This document shows positions 23,733 to 33,401 of a stretch of DNA of 64,000 bases, in pieces (the stretch's first letter is position 1; each line of letters opens with the position of its first letter). The translations under genes and the position numbers were made by a program. The notes beneath the pieces were generated by a model. The model had not been told where the DNA came from, made no database searches, and worked only from the letters and a program-made list of their open reading frames with translations. Origin of the DNA: Caprella mutica (lineage: Eukaryota; Arthropoda; Malacostraca; Amphipoda; Caprellidae); contig CANNZV010001110.1 in NCBI GenBank assembly GCA_947561585.1, forward strand, positions 1-64,000, written 5' to 3'.

Positions 23733-23766
23733 ACCCGTTATTTTTAACGGGATAGTACTCTAGTAT
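23733..23766. mobile_element. Solitary terminus of the 7800-8882 TIR family
   Basis: CCCGTTATTTTTAACGGG followed by ATAGTACTCTAG matches the right end of that element. No partner end was found nearby (23000-24700), so this is a truncated remnant. Confidence 0.8.
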
Positions 23767-23779
23767 ATACATAAATAGT

Positions 23780-24440
23780 CGACGGAATAAGAAATACTCT
23801 TGACAACGGAATGTTTACAAAATAAAAGTCGTTGCTAACGCTTTAGACCTAAAGTATTTCTTCAGTACAATCATCAATATAGAGACGATTGGAATTCCAA
23901 TGTGTGACTTACATAACCACTAATGAAAAAATACTTTAACAACATTAGAAATTGAAATATATAACAATTCATTCTACTAATTGATCATCAAACAAACTTA
24001 TATGATTCTTGAAAGAGTTGTAAATTACTTGAACCTCTTATTTAGTAAACGATAGGAATTGACTTATGTACAATAGGTGTTCAAATGCATTATAAAGGAT
24101 TATAAAAATGTATTCTTTATGTTTATATTTTTATTGAATTTATCACACTTTGCAAGCATAACTAAATAAACTTTGATATAGTTTACGGATATTATTATAT
24201 ATTAATTGTAAATTTATAGTTTGGTTACATGGAGTAAAATTAGTATAATTTAAATACAGAGTATATGAGAAATGAGTAAATCATATTTTAATTTTGTTAG
24301 CTGTTACTATTTTCTGTGATGGTACATGACCCCAATGATTACTTTCCAAGTATAAGGTACAGTTCGAATGGTTCGATAGAGTGTTTGACGTGAGTAACAT
24401 GCTAGACAATCTTAAACTAAGTATACATATAGCTTAATAT
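23780..24440. other. AT-rich DNA, nothing recognised
   Basis: No frame above 60 codons with any motif, and no repeat structure beyond simple AT runs. Confidence 0.45.
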
Positions 24441-24444
24441 TTAT

Positions 24445-24651
24445 AAAGGCCTTGTCACGAGGTGCGAGTTACTGTCGTGACAGTGGACAGCAGCTGTCCC
24501 ACTGTACTCGCATGCCAGTAGCTCAATGATCATAGCATTGAATCTCCATGACAATTACTTGACTTATGCAGTCATACTGTGCGAGTAGCTGCACTACACT
24601 AACTCGCTAGGCCAACTCGCACGTTTACTCGCACCGTGTAACAAGGCCTTT
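24445..24651. mobile_element. MITE with AAAGGCCTTGT termini, about 207 bp
   Basis: The left end AAAGGCCTTGTCACGAGGTG and the right end read inward AAAGGCCTTGTTACACGGTG are inverted copies, continuing into CGAGT on both sides. The interior is GC-richer than its surroundings and contains GTGCGAGTA-type motifs. TA borders are possible. No coding capacity. Confidence 0.85.
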
Positions 24652-24712
24652 AGGTACCATTTATTATCAACGTCTCGAAAAGCGAGCGAGGAAAAATAGT
24701 TACTTAGATATA

Positions 24713-25571
24713 TATTAAGCATGTCTCATTGAAGAGTAGATGAGCCTTTACTTTAGATAATTTTTTACTTCGTTTTTCGAGTTTTCTGAATACAACTAAA
24801 TTTTCTTGAGATATTATTTTCAGTATACATTTTGACAGCCAGAAGGAAATTAAATTTTTGATTACCATCTTATTATTAAATGAAACCATTTTTATTGATT
24901 AAAACACAATATTAAAAAAAAATTCACAACGTTTCGATGAATGACTTTTATCATCTTCAGGTATTTAAAATATATACAGACAGTCTGGAATTAAGAAGAA
25001 CAGAAATAAAATATAAATGGTTAGACTGATGTAATAGAGGTGGTTAGACTAATGAACATAAAAAGAAGAGGAAAAAGAAAAAAAAAAGGAATGTATAACT
25101 TAACAAGAGAAGGAAAGGATTATTAGTTAAATGTAACATTACATTCAATTTTTTAACTAATAATCCTTTCCTTCTCTTGTTAAGTTATACATTCCTTTTT
25201 TTTCTTTTTCCTCTTCTTTTTATGTTCATTAGTCTAACCATCTCTATTACATCAGTCTAACCATTTATATTTTATTTCTGTTCTTCTTAATTTCAGACTG
25301 TCTGTATATATTTTAAATACCTGAAGATGATAAAAGTCATTCATCGAAACGTTGTGAATTTTTTTTTAATATTGTGTTTCAATCAATAAAAATAGTTTCA
25401 TTTAATTAAAAGATGGTAATCAAAAATTTAATTTCCTTCTGGCTGTCAAAATGTATACTGAAAATAATATCTCAAGAAAATTTAGTTGTATTCAGAAAAC
25501 TCGAAAAACGAAGTAAAAAATTATCTAAAGTAAAGGCTCATCTACTCTTCAATGAGACATGCTTAATTAAT
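24713..25571. repeat. Near-perfect inverted repeat with ~415-bp arms
   Basis: The arms 24713-25131 and 25150-25571 are reverse complements with only a handful of differences, separated by about 18 bp. The same 50-codon frame (KMVIKNLISFWLSK) is therefore read outward on both strands, at 24704-24889 minus and 25413-25634 plus. Each arm holds CTGAAGATGATAAAAG followed by CATCGAAACG. The high arm identity suggests a recent origin or ongoing correction. An assembly artefact is also possible. Confidence 0.92.
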
Positions 25572-26740
25572 TATTTGTTGCCAAATTATATTAGATATAT
25601 ATATATATATATATATATTTATAAACACACATAAATATTTTAGATAATAATTGAGCTAAAGAATATTCAAGATAGTGCAATCATGTCTTAACCTTAGGTT
25701 CATTCACTCGTGTTTCAGATCAATTAAATTAATGACTTCTTATTTCATTGAGTATATATAAACGTGAAGACTGAAGTGCCAGAGTAACAAAATGGCGACA
25801 TCGTATAGTATAAATCAATAACTTGGTTAATAAAACAAACAGAGATACCAGCCAAAGGTATTCAACAGTCTGAATTCCTTTGACGAAGGTGATCCCTGTC
25901 GAAATCAATGAAAATAACAGTGAATCGATCTGTAGAAATCAGTTGAGATTAATTCATTCTGTCCCAAGAGTTTCACAATAATAATAATAATAATCTTTAT
26001 TTAATAAAGAAAAGAATGCAAGAATTACATAAGCAAAGCAGATTCTCTACATACATTAAAAAAAATCTAAAATAATTTCAATTAATTTATCAGATAGAGA
26101 TCATACACAACGTATGTGAATATATATATATATATAAATTTTTTAAATTCAAGCCCACACCAAAGTTCGTTAGAGCTTAGTTAACTGTAAGGTAAGATCC
26201 CTTCAGTTAGGGTGAAACAAGGTAATATGTTTCATTAATTTGACCAATTTGGATTCATTATTCTCAACAACGAAATTGGACAACTATCTAACTCACTTCG
26301 TCTAATCCAACATCGCAAAAATTACCTACAATATCACTCCAACATTCAAGTTCTTTTACATTGACTACGCTCTCTTAATATACTATACTCAAAGAAAATT
26401 GAAAGAATGACTTGACTCTGTGTCTGTATTGTAGACGTTAAAAAACATCCATTATAAAATCGCCATAATTATTTTTCACATAAATGAGGTAAGAATTATT
26501 CAAACCAAGTACATTCGACGGAGAAGAAAGAAAGTGAAATTATATTACATTTTTTGTTTCATTAGTTATTTTTCAAAGTGGGTGGTGAAGAAAATGTTAA
26601 CATTTTATAACCGAAATAAAATTATTTTTATCTTTTAAAATTGAAACTTCTTCAAATTGCATCATTTACATTTAAAACTTATTAAAGTTGCACATCGTAA
26701 TTTTTAGAGCCTACAGCCAATTGCTTCTAATTTTGATTAC
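25572..26740. other. AT-rich DNA with simple repeats
   Basis: (AT)n at 25592-25618 and 26120-26137, and an (AATAAT)n-ATCTTTATTT run at 25978-26003 of the type left by LINE tails. No supported gene. Confidence 0.5.
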
Positions 26741-26741
26741 C

Positions 26742-26822
26742 ACTGTTTCTAAAATTGGATACAACTGTTTCTAAATTTGGATACAACTGTATCTAAAATT
26801 GTATACAACTGTTTATAGAATT
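26742..26822. repeat. 22-bp tandem repeat, about 3.5 copies
   Basis: Units of the form CAACTGTTTCTAAATTTGG plus ATA, each with one to three changes. Confidence 0.85.
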
Positions 26823-26842
26823 AAATTACTCAAAGAGTCATA

Positions 26843-26874
26843 TACATAGTGGTACAAATGTGTACCACTATGTA
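26843..26874. repeat. Perfect 14-bp-arm hairpin
   Basis: TACATAGTGGTACA at 26843 is followed by the 4-nt loop AATG and the exact complement TGTACCACTATGTA. It follows directly after the 22-bp repeat. No T-run follows, and a role as a terminator or small RNA is not supported. Confidence 0.9.
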
Positions 26875-27530
26875 GTCACCGTGTTAAAGAATGCTGTCGA
26901 AGATGCCAATATAGGAAAGGAATTATTTTTTAGAAAATCCAAAAAGAATAAAAACATTTAAAATTACTTAAAATCTAACTTATTATTTCTATTTTAGAAT
27001 TTAATTTAATTATATCACATATGATATGTGCATTTATAACGAAAATACCGTCAAATCTCGAGATGCAGTTAATGTGCTAAATAAACTTAGACTATTGACT
27101 TGTAAAAACCATTGTCCATTTAACCTATGCGTAACAGTATATTATTGTTTTATTATTTAGTACAGTACTTTGACGGTTGAGTATGAAAAGAATCATGAAT
27201 TAATTGAATTGAATTATTAAAATATTCGACTTACATAAGTTTATATTTTGGTTAATGCAATTTTACTGAATGTAATTTATTCTTCATTTTTTAGACACGT
27301 GAACTTACGACAATTAACATATCAGAATTATAGCCAGTATATAGACCAAGAATCCTACAACTTTATCTTATATAATTTTATTTTATTTTTATTTTCAGCA
27401 ATTATTAGTATCCTTGAAGTTACTGATTTATTAAACCAAACATAAAAAGTTAAAATAAGAAAAAATCTTTCGAATTGTTTCACATACGTATATTACTCAT
27501 ATTTGTTTTACATATCTGAAATGCTCACAT
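26875..27530. other. AT-rich DNA downstream of the fucolectin-like gene
   Basis: TTTATT at 27427-27432 is AATAAA on the minus strand, about 100 bp past the stop of the minus-strand gene, and may be its polyadenylation signal. The plus frame 27248-27445 has no features. Confidence 0.45.
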
Positions 27531-27531
27531 G

Positions 27532-28296
27532 TCAAGCAATAATAATGTTCAAGTGCTCAACTCTTATATATTCACCTGACACTCTCTGAATCGATACATA
27601 ACGTCCAGATGTGACTTCAGCCAGAGGTACCTTCCATTCTAAAAAATCAGTGATAAGTATGTCAGTGAAATGTCCTACCAGCTGGTAAGATGAGAAATCT
27701 CCCGAAGGCGCAGATTCGATTCCAATTCTAACCTCAATGTCGTGAAAATATTTATCGATGGCAACAACGTTGTTTTGAAACACACAAATAGTTATAGATT
27801 CTATATCAGTAACTAATCCCAAATCAATGACGATATACACTGGTGGCCCGTCGTTTGATCGATATCTACCGTCCTTTGAGTAATCGTAGTATCCATCAAT
27901 GAGCTTATCCATTGATCTTTCGGGATTGGTAATTTTGCTACCAGTTCCGTCAATGCTGACTGATGACAAATAAGGAATGAAATTCCTCCTAGATCCTTTA
28001 GTCCAGCATCCTTCTTTTACGACTCCAGCATCGCTCTGATCTAACAGAGGAGATGCCATGATCTTCCAGAGAGTCGTCAGTTCGGGATTTTCAATACAAA
28101 TAATGCGACAGTTTTCAGTGATATCACAACGAGCAGCAGCCTGTGAAAATTTTCCTGTTTTGATTTCATCAAGGTAGTTATCCGTAACTGAATACACTAT
28201 CTCTTTCAGTTTAACCCTGTACCAGGGAGCAAACAGCTTGCTTTCTACACTCAGAAGCATGATCAGGATCCATAGAGCCAACAGTTTCATATTCAT
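27532..28296 (-). CDS. Secreted protein with cysteine-bearing N-terminal region and galactose-binding (fucolectin-like) domain
   Basis: This intact 254-codon frame starts with a signal peptide (KLLALWILIMLLSVES, cleavage near residue 19). Residues ~30-100 carry cysteines 57, 63, 67 and 97 (RCDITENCRIICIENPEL, then KEGCWTKG), which is compatible with a reduced PAN/Apple-type module. Residues ~110-254 form a galactose-binding-like beta-sandwich of the F5/8 C / fucolectin type: DKLIDGYYDY, YIVIDLGLVTDIESITICV, HDIEVRIG, GHFTDI and GRYVSIQR. The canonical F-lectin His and Arg ligands are not evident, so sugar binding is only inferred. A splice acceptor (TTTTCAG) ends five bases before the start, at 28302-28303, so a 5' exon probably exists; 29496-29626 is a candidate. 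The protein is probably extracellular. It shares the secreted, lectin-like theme of the genes on either side. Confidence 0.85.
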   Translation of the reverse strand: MNMKLLALWILIMLLSVESKLFAPWYRVKLKEIVYSVTDNYLDEIKTGKFSQAAARCDITENCRIICIENPELTTLWKIMASPLLDQSDAGVVKEGCWTKGSRRNFIPYLSSVSIDGTGSKITNPERSMDKLIDGYYDYSKDGRYRSNDGPPVYIVIDLGLVTDIESITICVFQNNVVAIDKYFHDIEVRIGIESAPSGDFSSYQLVGHFTDILITDFLEWKVPLAEVTSGRYVSIQRVSGEYIRVEHLNIIIA

Positions 28297-28419
28297 GTAA
28301 TCTGAAAATATAATTTAAATTTAGATTACAGTTATTCTTAGATTGCCTATTGAAATTTCCCTGAATTATTTGATCAAACAGTATTGAGGTTAACTTTAGC
28401 TTCGGATCCAAAAGTCATA

Positions 28420-28660
28420 TCGCTGACGTCAAAACAGAATTAAACACAATTAAAGGACTAGAAGAAGCAGTGAAAAAGAAAGAGTGGCTTCATGGACAAA
28501 GTCACAGGCGATGCTCATAGATGCAGAATGGAGTGTGATGAGAAAAGAGAAATATGAAGAGGTGATAATAAATGAAGCCTATGACCCTACCTAACAGAAA
28601 TTCATTAGACCTCGTAGCTGAAGAGCATAATCCTAGCGCTATCCTCTACTATAACTGCAA
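28420..28660 (+). repeat. Fragment of a dispersed repeat also seen at 38768-38880 and 60020-60080
   Basis: GAAGAAGCAGTGAAAAAGAA then AGTGGCTTCATGGACAAAG and CTCATAGATGCAGAA match, in reverse, the interior of the TIR element at 38370-39511, and partly match 60025-60062. No open frame is kept. The parent element is unidentified. Confidence 0.6.
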
Positions 28661-29490
28661 GGTATAATAATAAATGTCTATCCATTACAGGATAGCAGTA
28701 GGAAATACAATAAAAACTTTTGATAAATAAGAAGCACTTTATTTACTTCAATTGATGGTTGTACTAACCCTTCACTGCGTTGTTCATATACAACAATTGA
28801 TGGTTATTTTTAACCTTGTTTGTAGAAAAGATGATTCAATTAATCAAATCATGAATATAAAGCAAATCATTGACTATTAATTAATGAATTATTTCTTTTT
28901 CAATTCTAATTTGACATCAAAAAATTAATTTGTGTATGAATGTATGGGATAGATATCTTCTCGACCGTTTATGATTTTTCCTGTTGTTTAATGGAAACAT
29001 ATTTATATATTTGAGATATACAAAGTGCTTCATTTAAGATCTGATAAAATTTGACAGATTGCACAAAATCCAAAATAAACCATTTTTAGGTATCGTACAA
29101 CTTCTTATATTAAACGGTTCTGTAGATACAGGCGCGGCTATAAGAGGGCTTGGTCCAAAAAGGGGCGTGGTCATGTCAGCTAATCCGGCGTTTGTGACAA
29201 ATGCGTTACCAACAAAATATTCTTCCTATACCTTCAATTAACGAAATCCTGAATACTTTAGTTCTGTACAATAAAGTGCAAATTCAACGACCATGAGCTA
29301 CTAGTGTAAAAAAATGCATGTCAAAATAATCCTAGAATCAAGGTATCAATATCTTTATGATGAAGCATTTATGAACAATTTGTTATTCGTTAAAAAGTGT
29401 TTTTTTATGCATGCTGTCAAATTTTGTCGAATAAAATTAAATATTTGAAATACTGTAGTTTTCCATTACAATGCAATAATATTTCATGTA
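28660..29490. other. AT-rich DNA, no supported gene
   Basis: The region includes a GC-richer patch (29110-29220, GGCGCGGCTATAAGAGGGC) with a 60-codon plus frame of no recognisable type. Confidence 0.4.
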
Positions 29491-29495
29491 CTTAC

Positions 29496-29626
29496 AATCA
29501 GACAGAGTTTTGCTACTCCAATATATATTCTCGTTGATAAGCCAATAACTATTTGATGAACTTTGCTCTTCGTGAGCTACCAATATACTGATCGAGAACA
29601 TAAATTGAAAAGTTTCATGGACCAAC
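29496..29626 (-). other. Candidate exon with strong splice signals
   Basis: On the minus strand TATTTTAG precedes the segment and a perfect GTAAGT donor follows it. The 131 bp are open in one frame (MFSISILVAHEEQSSSNSY, then WLINENIYWSSKTLSD). Spliced to the acceptor at 28301, it would stay in frame with the fucolectin-like gene, but a second signal peptide would then be internal. It may instead be a 5' noncoding exon or a chance match. Confidence 0.3.
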
Positions 29627-29639
29627 CTAAAATATTCAA

Positions 29640-30100
29640 GGGTATAATTTCGTATTGCTTGAATAAATAGAAGCTAGAACATTGAATTGATACCTTCGTC
29701 TGAAATCAATTAACAGTTAGTAGAGACTGGAACGCTATGAAGAAGTTACTAAGTCATGTTGATTAAGTTAGTTTAGTTTATTTATTCATATAGTTTTGCC
29801 CATTGTATTAATTTCATCTAAGATAGTTAGTGATGCTTATTAAAGGTTCCTTCCACTTTGATAATTTTATTTTTCTATTCAAAAGAACTAAGGTCCCTGA
29901 TCACAAAACTGCAAATCATTTCAAATTTGGTTATATATATTTATTATAAAATGTTATCTAAGTTATTTTTGTTATTTCACTTCTAAACATAGAATTTCAT
30001 GCGAAGAAAATGATCCATTGAATCTTGAAAAATTCAAAACTATGTAGCCTACTTATAATAAATCTTTTAGACAAATTATAAATGGCCACCTATTCTGTTA
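29640..30100. other. AT-rich DNA with a lone copy of the 18-bp repeat unit
   Basis: GTTAGTGATGCTTATTA at 29827-29843 equals the monomer that is tandemly repeated at 32205-32446. Nothing else is recognised. Confidence 0.6.
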
Positions 30101-30101
30101 A

Positions 30102-31930
30102 CTTTTTTTTTTTGTTTAAAAAGACAATATTTTTCCATTAAAAACAAGAAGGATAAAATCTTTACAGAAGAGGAAATTCCTCCAGGAACTACGAGTGAGG
30201 GGTTGAGTTCCCTGAAGGGGTGGACCCGACCCTCTAAAACCTCTCCTTCGCGGCTGAGAGGATGCTGAAGGCATTCCCTCTCTGGATCGCAAGAGCCATT
30301 CGCTGTTGGAACCAGGCAGACTCCCTTGGATCATTCGTTGTTTCAACAAGGCGTCTACCAATGGACTTCATGATTAAGGAGGTCGTTCTACCGTACGCTC
30401 CTGTGGTCTCTATAGCAATTGGCTCAAATATGTATGCATCTCCAAGGGCGGAGTATTTCTGACGTTTACGGTTCTCCGCAGCCCCGGCAGCTGATCCGGC
30501 CTCAACTGCGGAATCATTGAGGTGTGTCTCGGCAAATGTGTCGACACACGTGCAATCCCAAATCAGACTCTTTCCATTCATGTAAGGAAACACAGTAATA
30601 CCATCTGGGCGTTTACCATCACCTCTGTCAAGTCCAGGAGGCTCAAGTACTGAAGGGAGTCCTGCTATCTGCAAAGCCCCTTTTACCACATCATTCATTG
30701 CTGCATGTCTTGGGTGACGCCCAGAACTGTACCTACAAGACATCCATCCCACTGCCACAGCGGCAAGAATGAAGTTCACAAACTCTGGCACCAACTCTGA
30801 GAGCAATGGCTACCCTCAGGACCTCTGGATCGAGCTGTGTACCCAATGACGGTATGGGAATCGCGTTCAACCACACTCCAGTTTCTTTAAGAGATGCAGA
30901 TAATAGTCGTGCCCTTGCCACCTGATCAACTCTAGCCAACAGACTCTCCATTAATGAATGAGCCCGTGGTGTATCCCATTCTTTTTGACTGGACTCATGG
31001 ACTGGTACCGGGAGACCAGCCTGTAAACCCTGCCTCCATGTCCCAAATGCATCCGTAAACTCTCCGGTATCGACTACATTAATATTAGAAAGAATAGTTT
31101 CAACCAAATCACTCACAGAATACATTGAAGACACAAAAGCAGGCAAGGCAATATCTCCAGCTCTCCTACAACCTAGTCCACCAAGGCCAACCGGTAAAGT
31201 TGCCTGAACCCAAGAATCAGCTGACATCTCTACATTGGTCACACTGGCAACGGCAGATCTAAGTGTATCATCAAAGCAGCTAAGTTCGACTACGTGCTTG
31301 TAAGCTGGAGAAGCCCGCAGAACATATTGTAGCTTCGGAATGGAGAAAACATTTCTCAACAAAAAGAAGGCTTGATGGTTATCCACCACCCGCAATCGAG
31401 AGACCATGAGATCCAGATCTTCTTTCTTCCTTAAAATCTCCTCGGGGATACCCAAGTCACTTAAAGGCGCACCCAACAAGGAGCAATTGTCCTTATGAAC
31501 AACTCTGACATTTGGAAGCACTGCCCGGAACAACAATTCTGTTTCACCAGGTGCATTATCATCGAGAATGGTCAGCTCACATTTCGCGCTATTAACTTCA
31601 AGTCCGATGGCACTCAACCCATCTATCAAGGTTTTTACGTCCTCCAAAACTCTCTCCGGTGTATCTCCCAGGGCTGCGTCGTCCAGATACCATACATTGA
31701 ACTCTGACTTAACCCTGCGAGCCACCTCGTTAATTCCAAGAGCAAACATAGCCGGTCCAAAAGAGTCACCCTGCTGGATACCTGTCTCCGACCTCAGCAT
31801 CTCTTCACCAAAAAACAAAGCTGAAGGCGAAGAATAAGCTTGCCAAAGGAGTCTATATAGCTCCGGCACACGGTTACGAATAACAGTAAGGAAGGTATCT
31901 CTCCTCAGACAACTGAATACCATTACCCTA
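30102..31930 (-). mobile_element. 5'-truncated non-LTR retrotransposon with poly(A) tail
   Basis: On the minus strand the element begins abruptly inside the reverse transcriptase (near 31930), passes through RT, a CCHC-like motif and a restriction-like endonuclease, and ends in a 3' region and a run of about 11 A (30103-30113). Abrupt 5' truncation plus a tail is typical of target-primed insertion. A short piece of the same 3' end lies at 37559-37612. No clear target-site duplication was seen. Confidence 0.85.
30234..31923 (-). pseudogene. Non-LTR reverse transcriptase (YLDD) with C-terminal restriction-like endonuclease, frameshifted
   Basis: The first frame (31923-30733) starts within the palm domain. 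It has CLRRDTFLTVIRNRVPELY, the motif GIQQGDSFGPAMFALGI and the catalytic FNVWYLDDAALGD, followed by a thumb-like region, and ends at CELHSCRCGSGMDVL. The second frame (30806-30234) continues SCRYSSGRHPRHAAMND, completing a CxC..C-H type zinc site, then EPPGLDRGDGKRPDG, LIWDCTCVDTF and ENRKRQKYSALGDAYIF, and stops after ILSAAKERF. The pattern RPD, WDxT, E..KRxKY fits the PD-(D/E)XK restriction-like nuclease of R2-type elements. A small deletion near 30740 shifts the frame between the two. The N-terminal RT motifs and any DNA-binding region are missing through 5' truncation. Confidence 0.85.
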
Positions 31931-32200
31931 AAAAAACATTAGGTACCTAAAAGTGTTCCTAATTACCTAATTACTTTTGAATTTACTATAATACGTGATA
32001 AGTTGCAAAGCAGCCTTGTTCTTCTATTGAATCTTAGAAAGAGTGAAAGTGGAATGTAAATATAACTTATATAATTAATTATGAACAAAATACTTGATCG
32101 ATTTCATTTCTGTTAACTGTTAGGCTTATATAACCTTAGCTCTACAGATTTAAACAATTCCTGATATTTTTAAATTTAAAGTGGGGAGGATCTTTTAGTT
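31931..32200. other. AT-rich flank
   Basis: No feature seen between the retrotransposon's truncated end and the 18-bp array. Confidence 0.5.
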
Positions 32201-32204
32201 AGAG

Positions 32205-32446
32205 ATGCTTATTAAGTTAGTGATGCTTATTAAGTTAGTGATGCTTATTAAGTTAGTGATGCTTATTAAGTTAGTGATGCTTATTAAGTTAGTGATGCTT
32301 ATTAAGTTAGTGATGCTTATTAAGTTAGTGATGCTTATTAAGTTAGTGATGCTTATTAAGTTAGTGATGCTTATTAAGTTAGTGATGCTTATTAAGTTAG
32401 TGATGCTTATTAAGTTAGTGATGCTTATTAAGTTAGTGATGCTTAC
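32205..32446. repeat. 18-bp tandem repeat, 13 perfect copies
   Basis: ATGCTTATTAAGTTAGTG is repeated 13 times without change plus a partial copy. It is read as MLIKLV repeats on the plus strand, which I treat as an artefact. Perfect copies imply recent expansion. Confidence 0.98.
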
Positions 32447-32624
32447 CCAGGGAGAATATTATGGTGGGGTCATAGAAGAATATGGTGGACAGACATTATA
32501 GGGGCTAGATCTTACGTGATTATAGATAATATTCGATAAATATCATCCTTGTGCAAAACATCCTATAAACATCTATAATCACCGTAATATTTCCCAACCA
32601 TGATGTATAGTAGATTATATCAAC

Positions 32625-32870
32625 CAAAATCTCCGAATATTTTCTGATAATGTTCCTTATATGAACTTCTATGAATGAACCATCTTAAATCTATGAAGAT
32701 TTTCTGATAATAATCCTACTATGAATTTGAATGACTGATCCATCTTAAATCTTCGAAGATTTTCTGATAATATTACTTATATGAACTTCTATGACTGAAA
32801 CATCCTAAATCTCCGAAAATTTTCTGATGGTATTTCTTATGTGAACTTCTATGATTGAACCATCTTAAAT
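32625..32870. repeat. 60-bp tandem repeat, 4 copies
   Basis: TTTTCTGATAAT recurs exactly every 60 bp (32640, 32700, 32760, 32820), with CTTATATGAACTTCTATGA and CATCTTAAATC between. Copies are moderately diverged. Confidence 0.93.
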
Positions 32871-32879
32871 GCTTTTTTA

Positions 32880-33400
32880 AACCATCCCTGGAGTTTATCC
32901 AATATGAATCGCTACTATAATTTCATACTCAAATAATCTAATTAAAGTGAATTAATTCATAATAATGGTATGCAACTTAGTTTTGATACAACTGGTCGGT
33001 CGCATGGTAATTTTTCATAATTTTATGACCTGGTGCTACTGGTGTAAGATAAGTTGTCGTAAGATAATAATAATAATTATTAAAATATATTGAATATCAG
33101 AATATAGAAGGAGAATAAAAGTTTGGGGAACTATTAAATTTATTTTCCGACAGTTTAACATTATGTTAAAATTATATAACCTGATAATGCATACTGGATG
33201 TGCAAGAAAATGTTTATGCAGTGAATTCTATGGTATATTTTTCCTTAATTGTATTACAAAACGAAATATATTTAAAAATAAGTTCAGTTACTAGCTATAT
33301 ATTGAAAACTATTGTATAGTATTTTATAATTTATTTAATCGACCATCTATACGAAGCGTACTTTCCCGAGTATACGAGACTCGTATCTCCATATCTCTAT
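32880..33400. other. AT-rich DNA with a minisatellite fragment
   Basis: GATAAGTTGTCGTAAGATAA at 33049-33068 matches, in reverse, the joint of the 42/44-bp minisatellite at 18457-19941. No gene. Confidence 0.5.
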
Positions 33401-33401
33401 A

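Noticed and set aside
32205..32501. 98-codon MLIKLV repeat frame as a gene
   Set aside because: It is a perfect 18-bp tandem array with no unique coding sequence of note.
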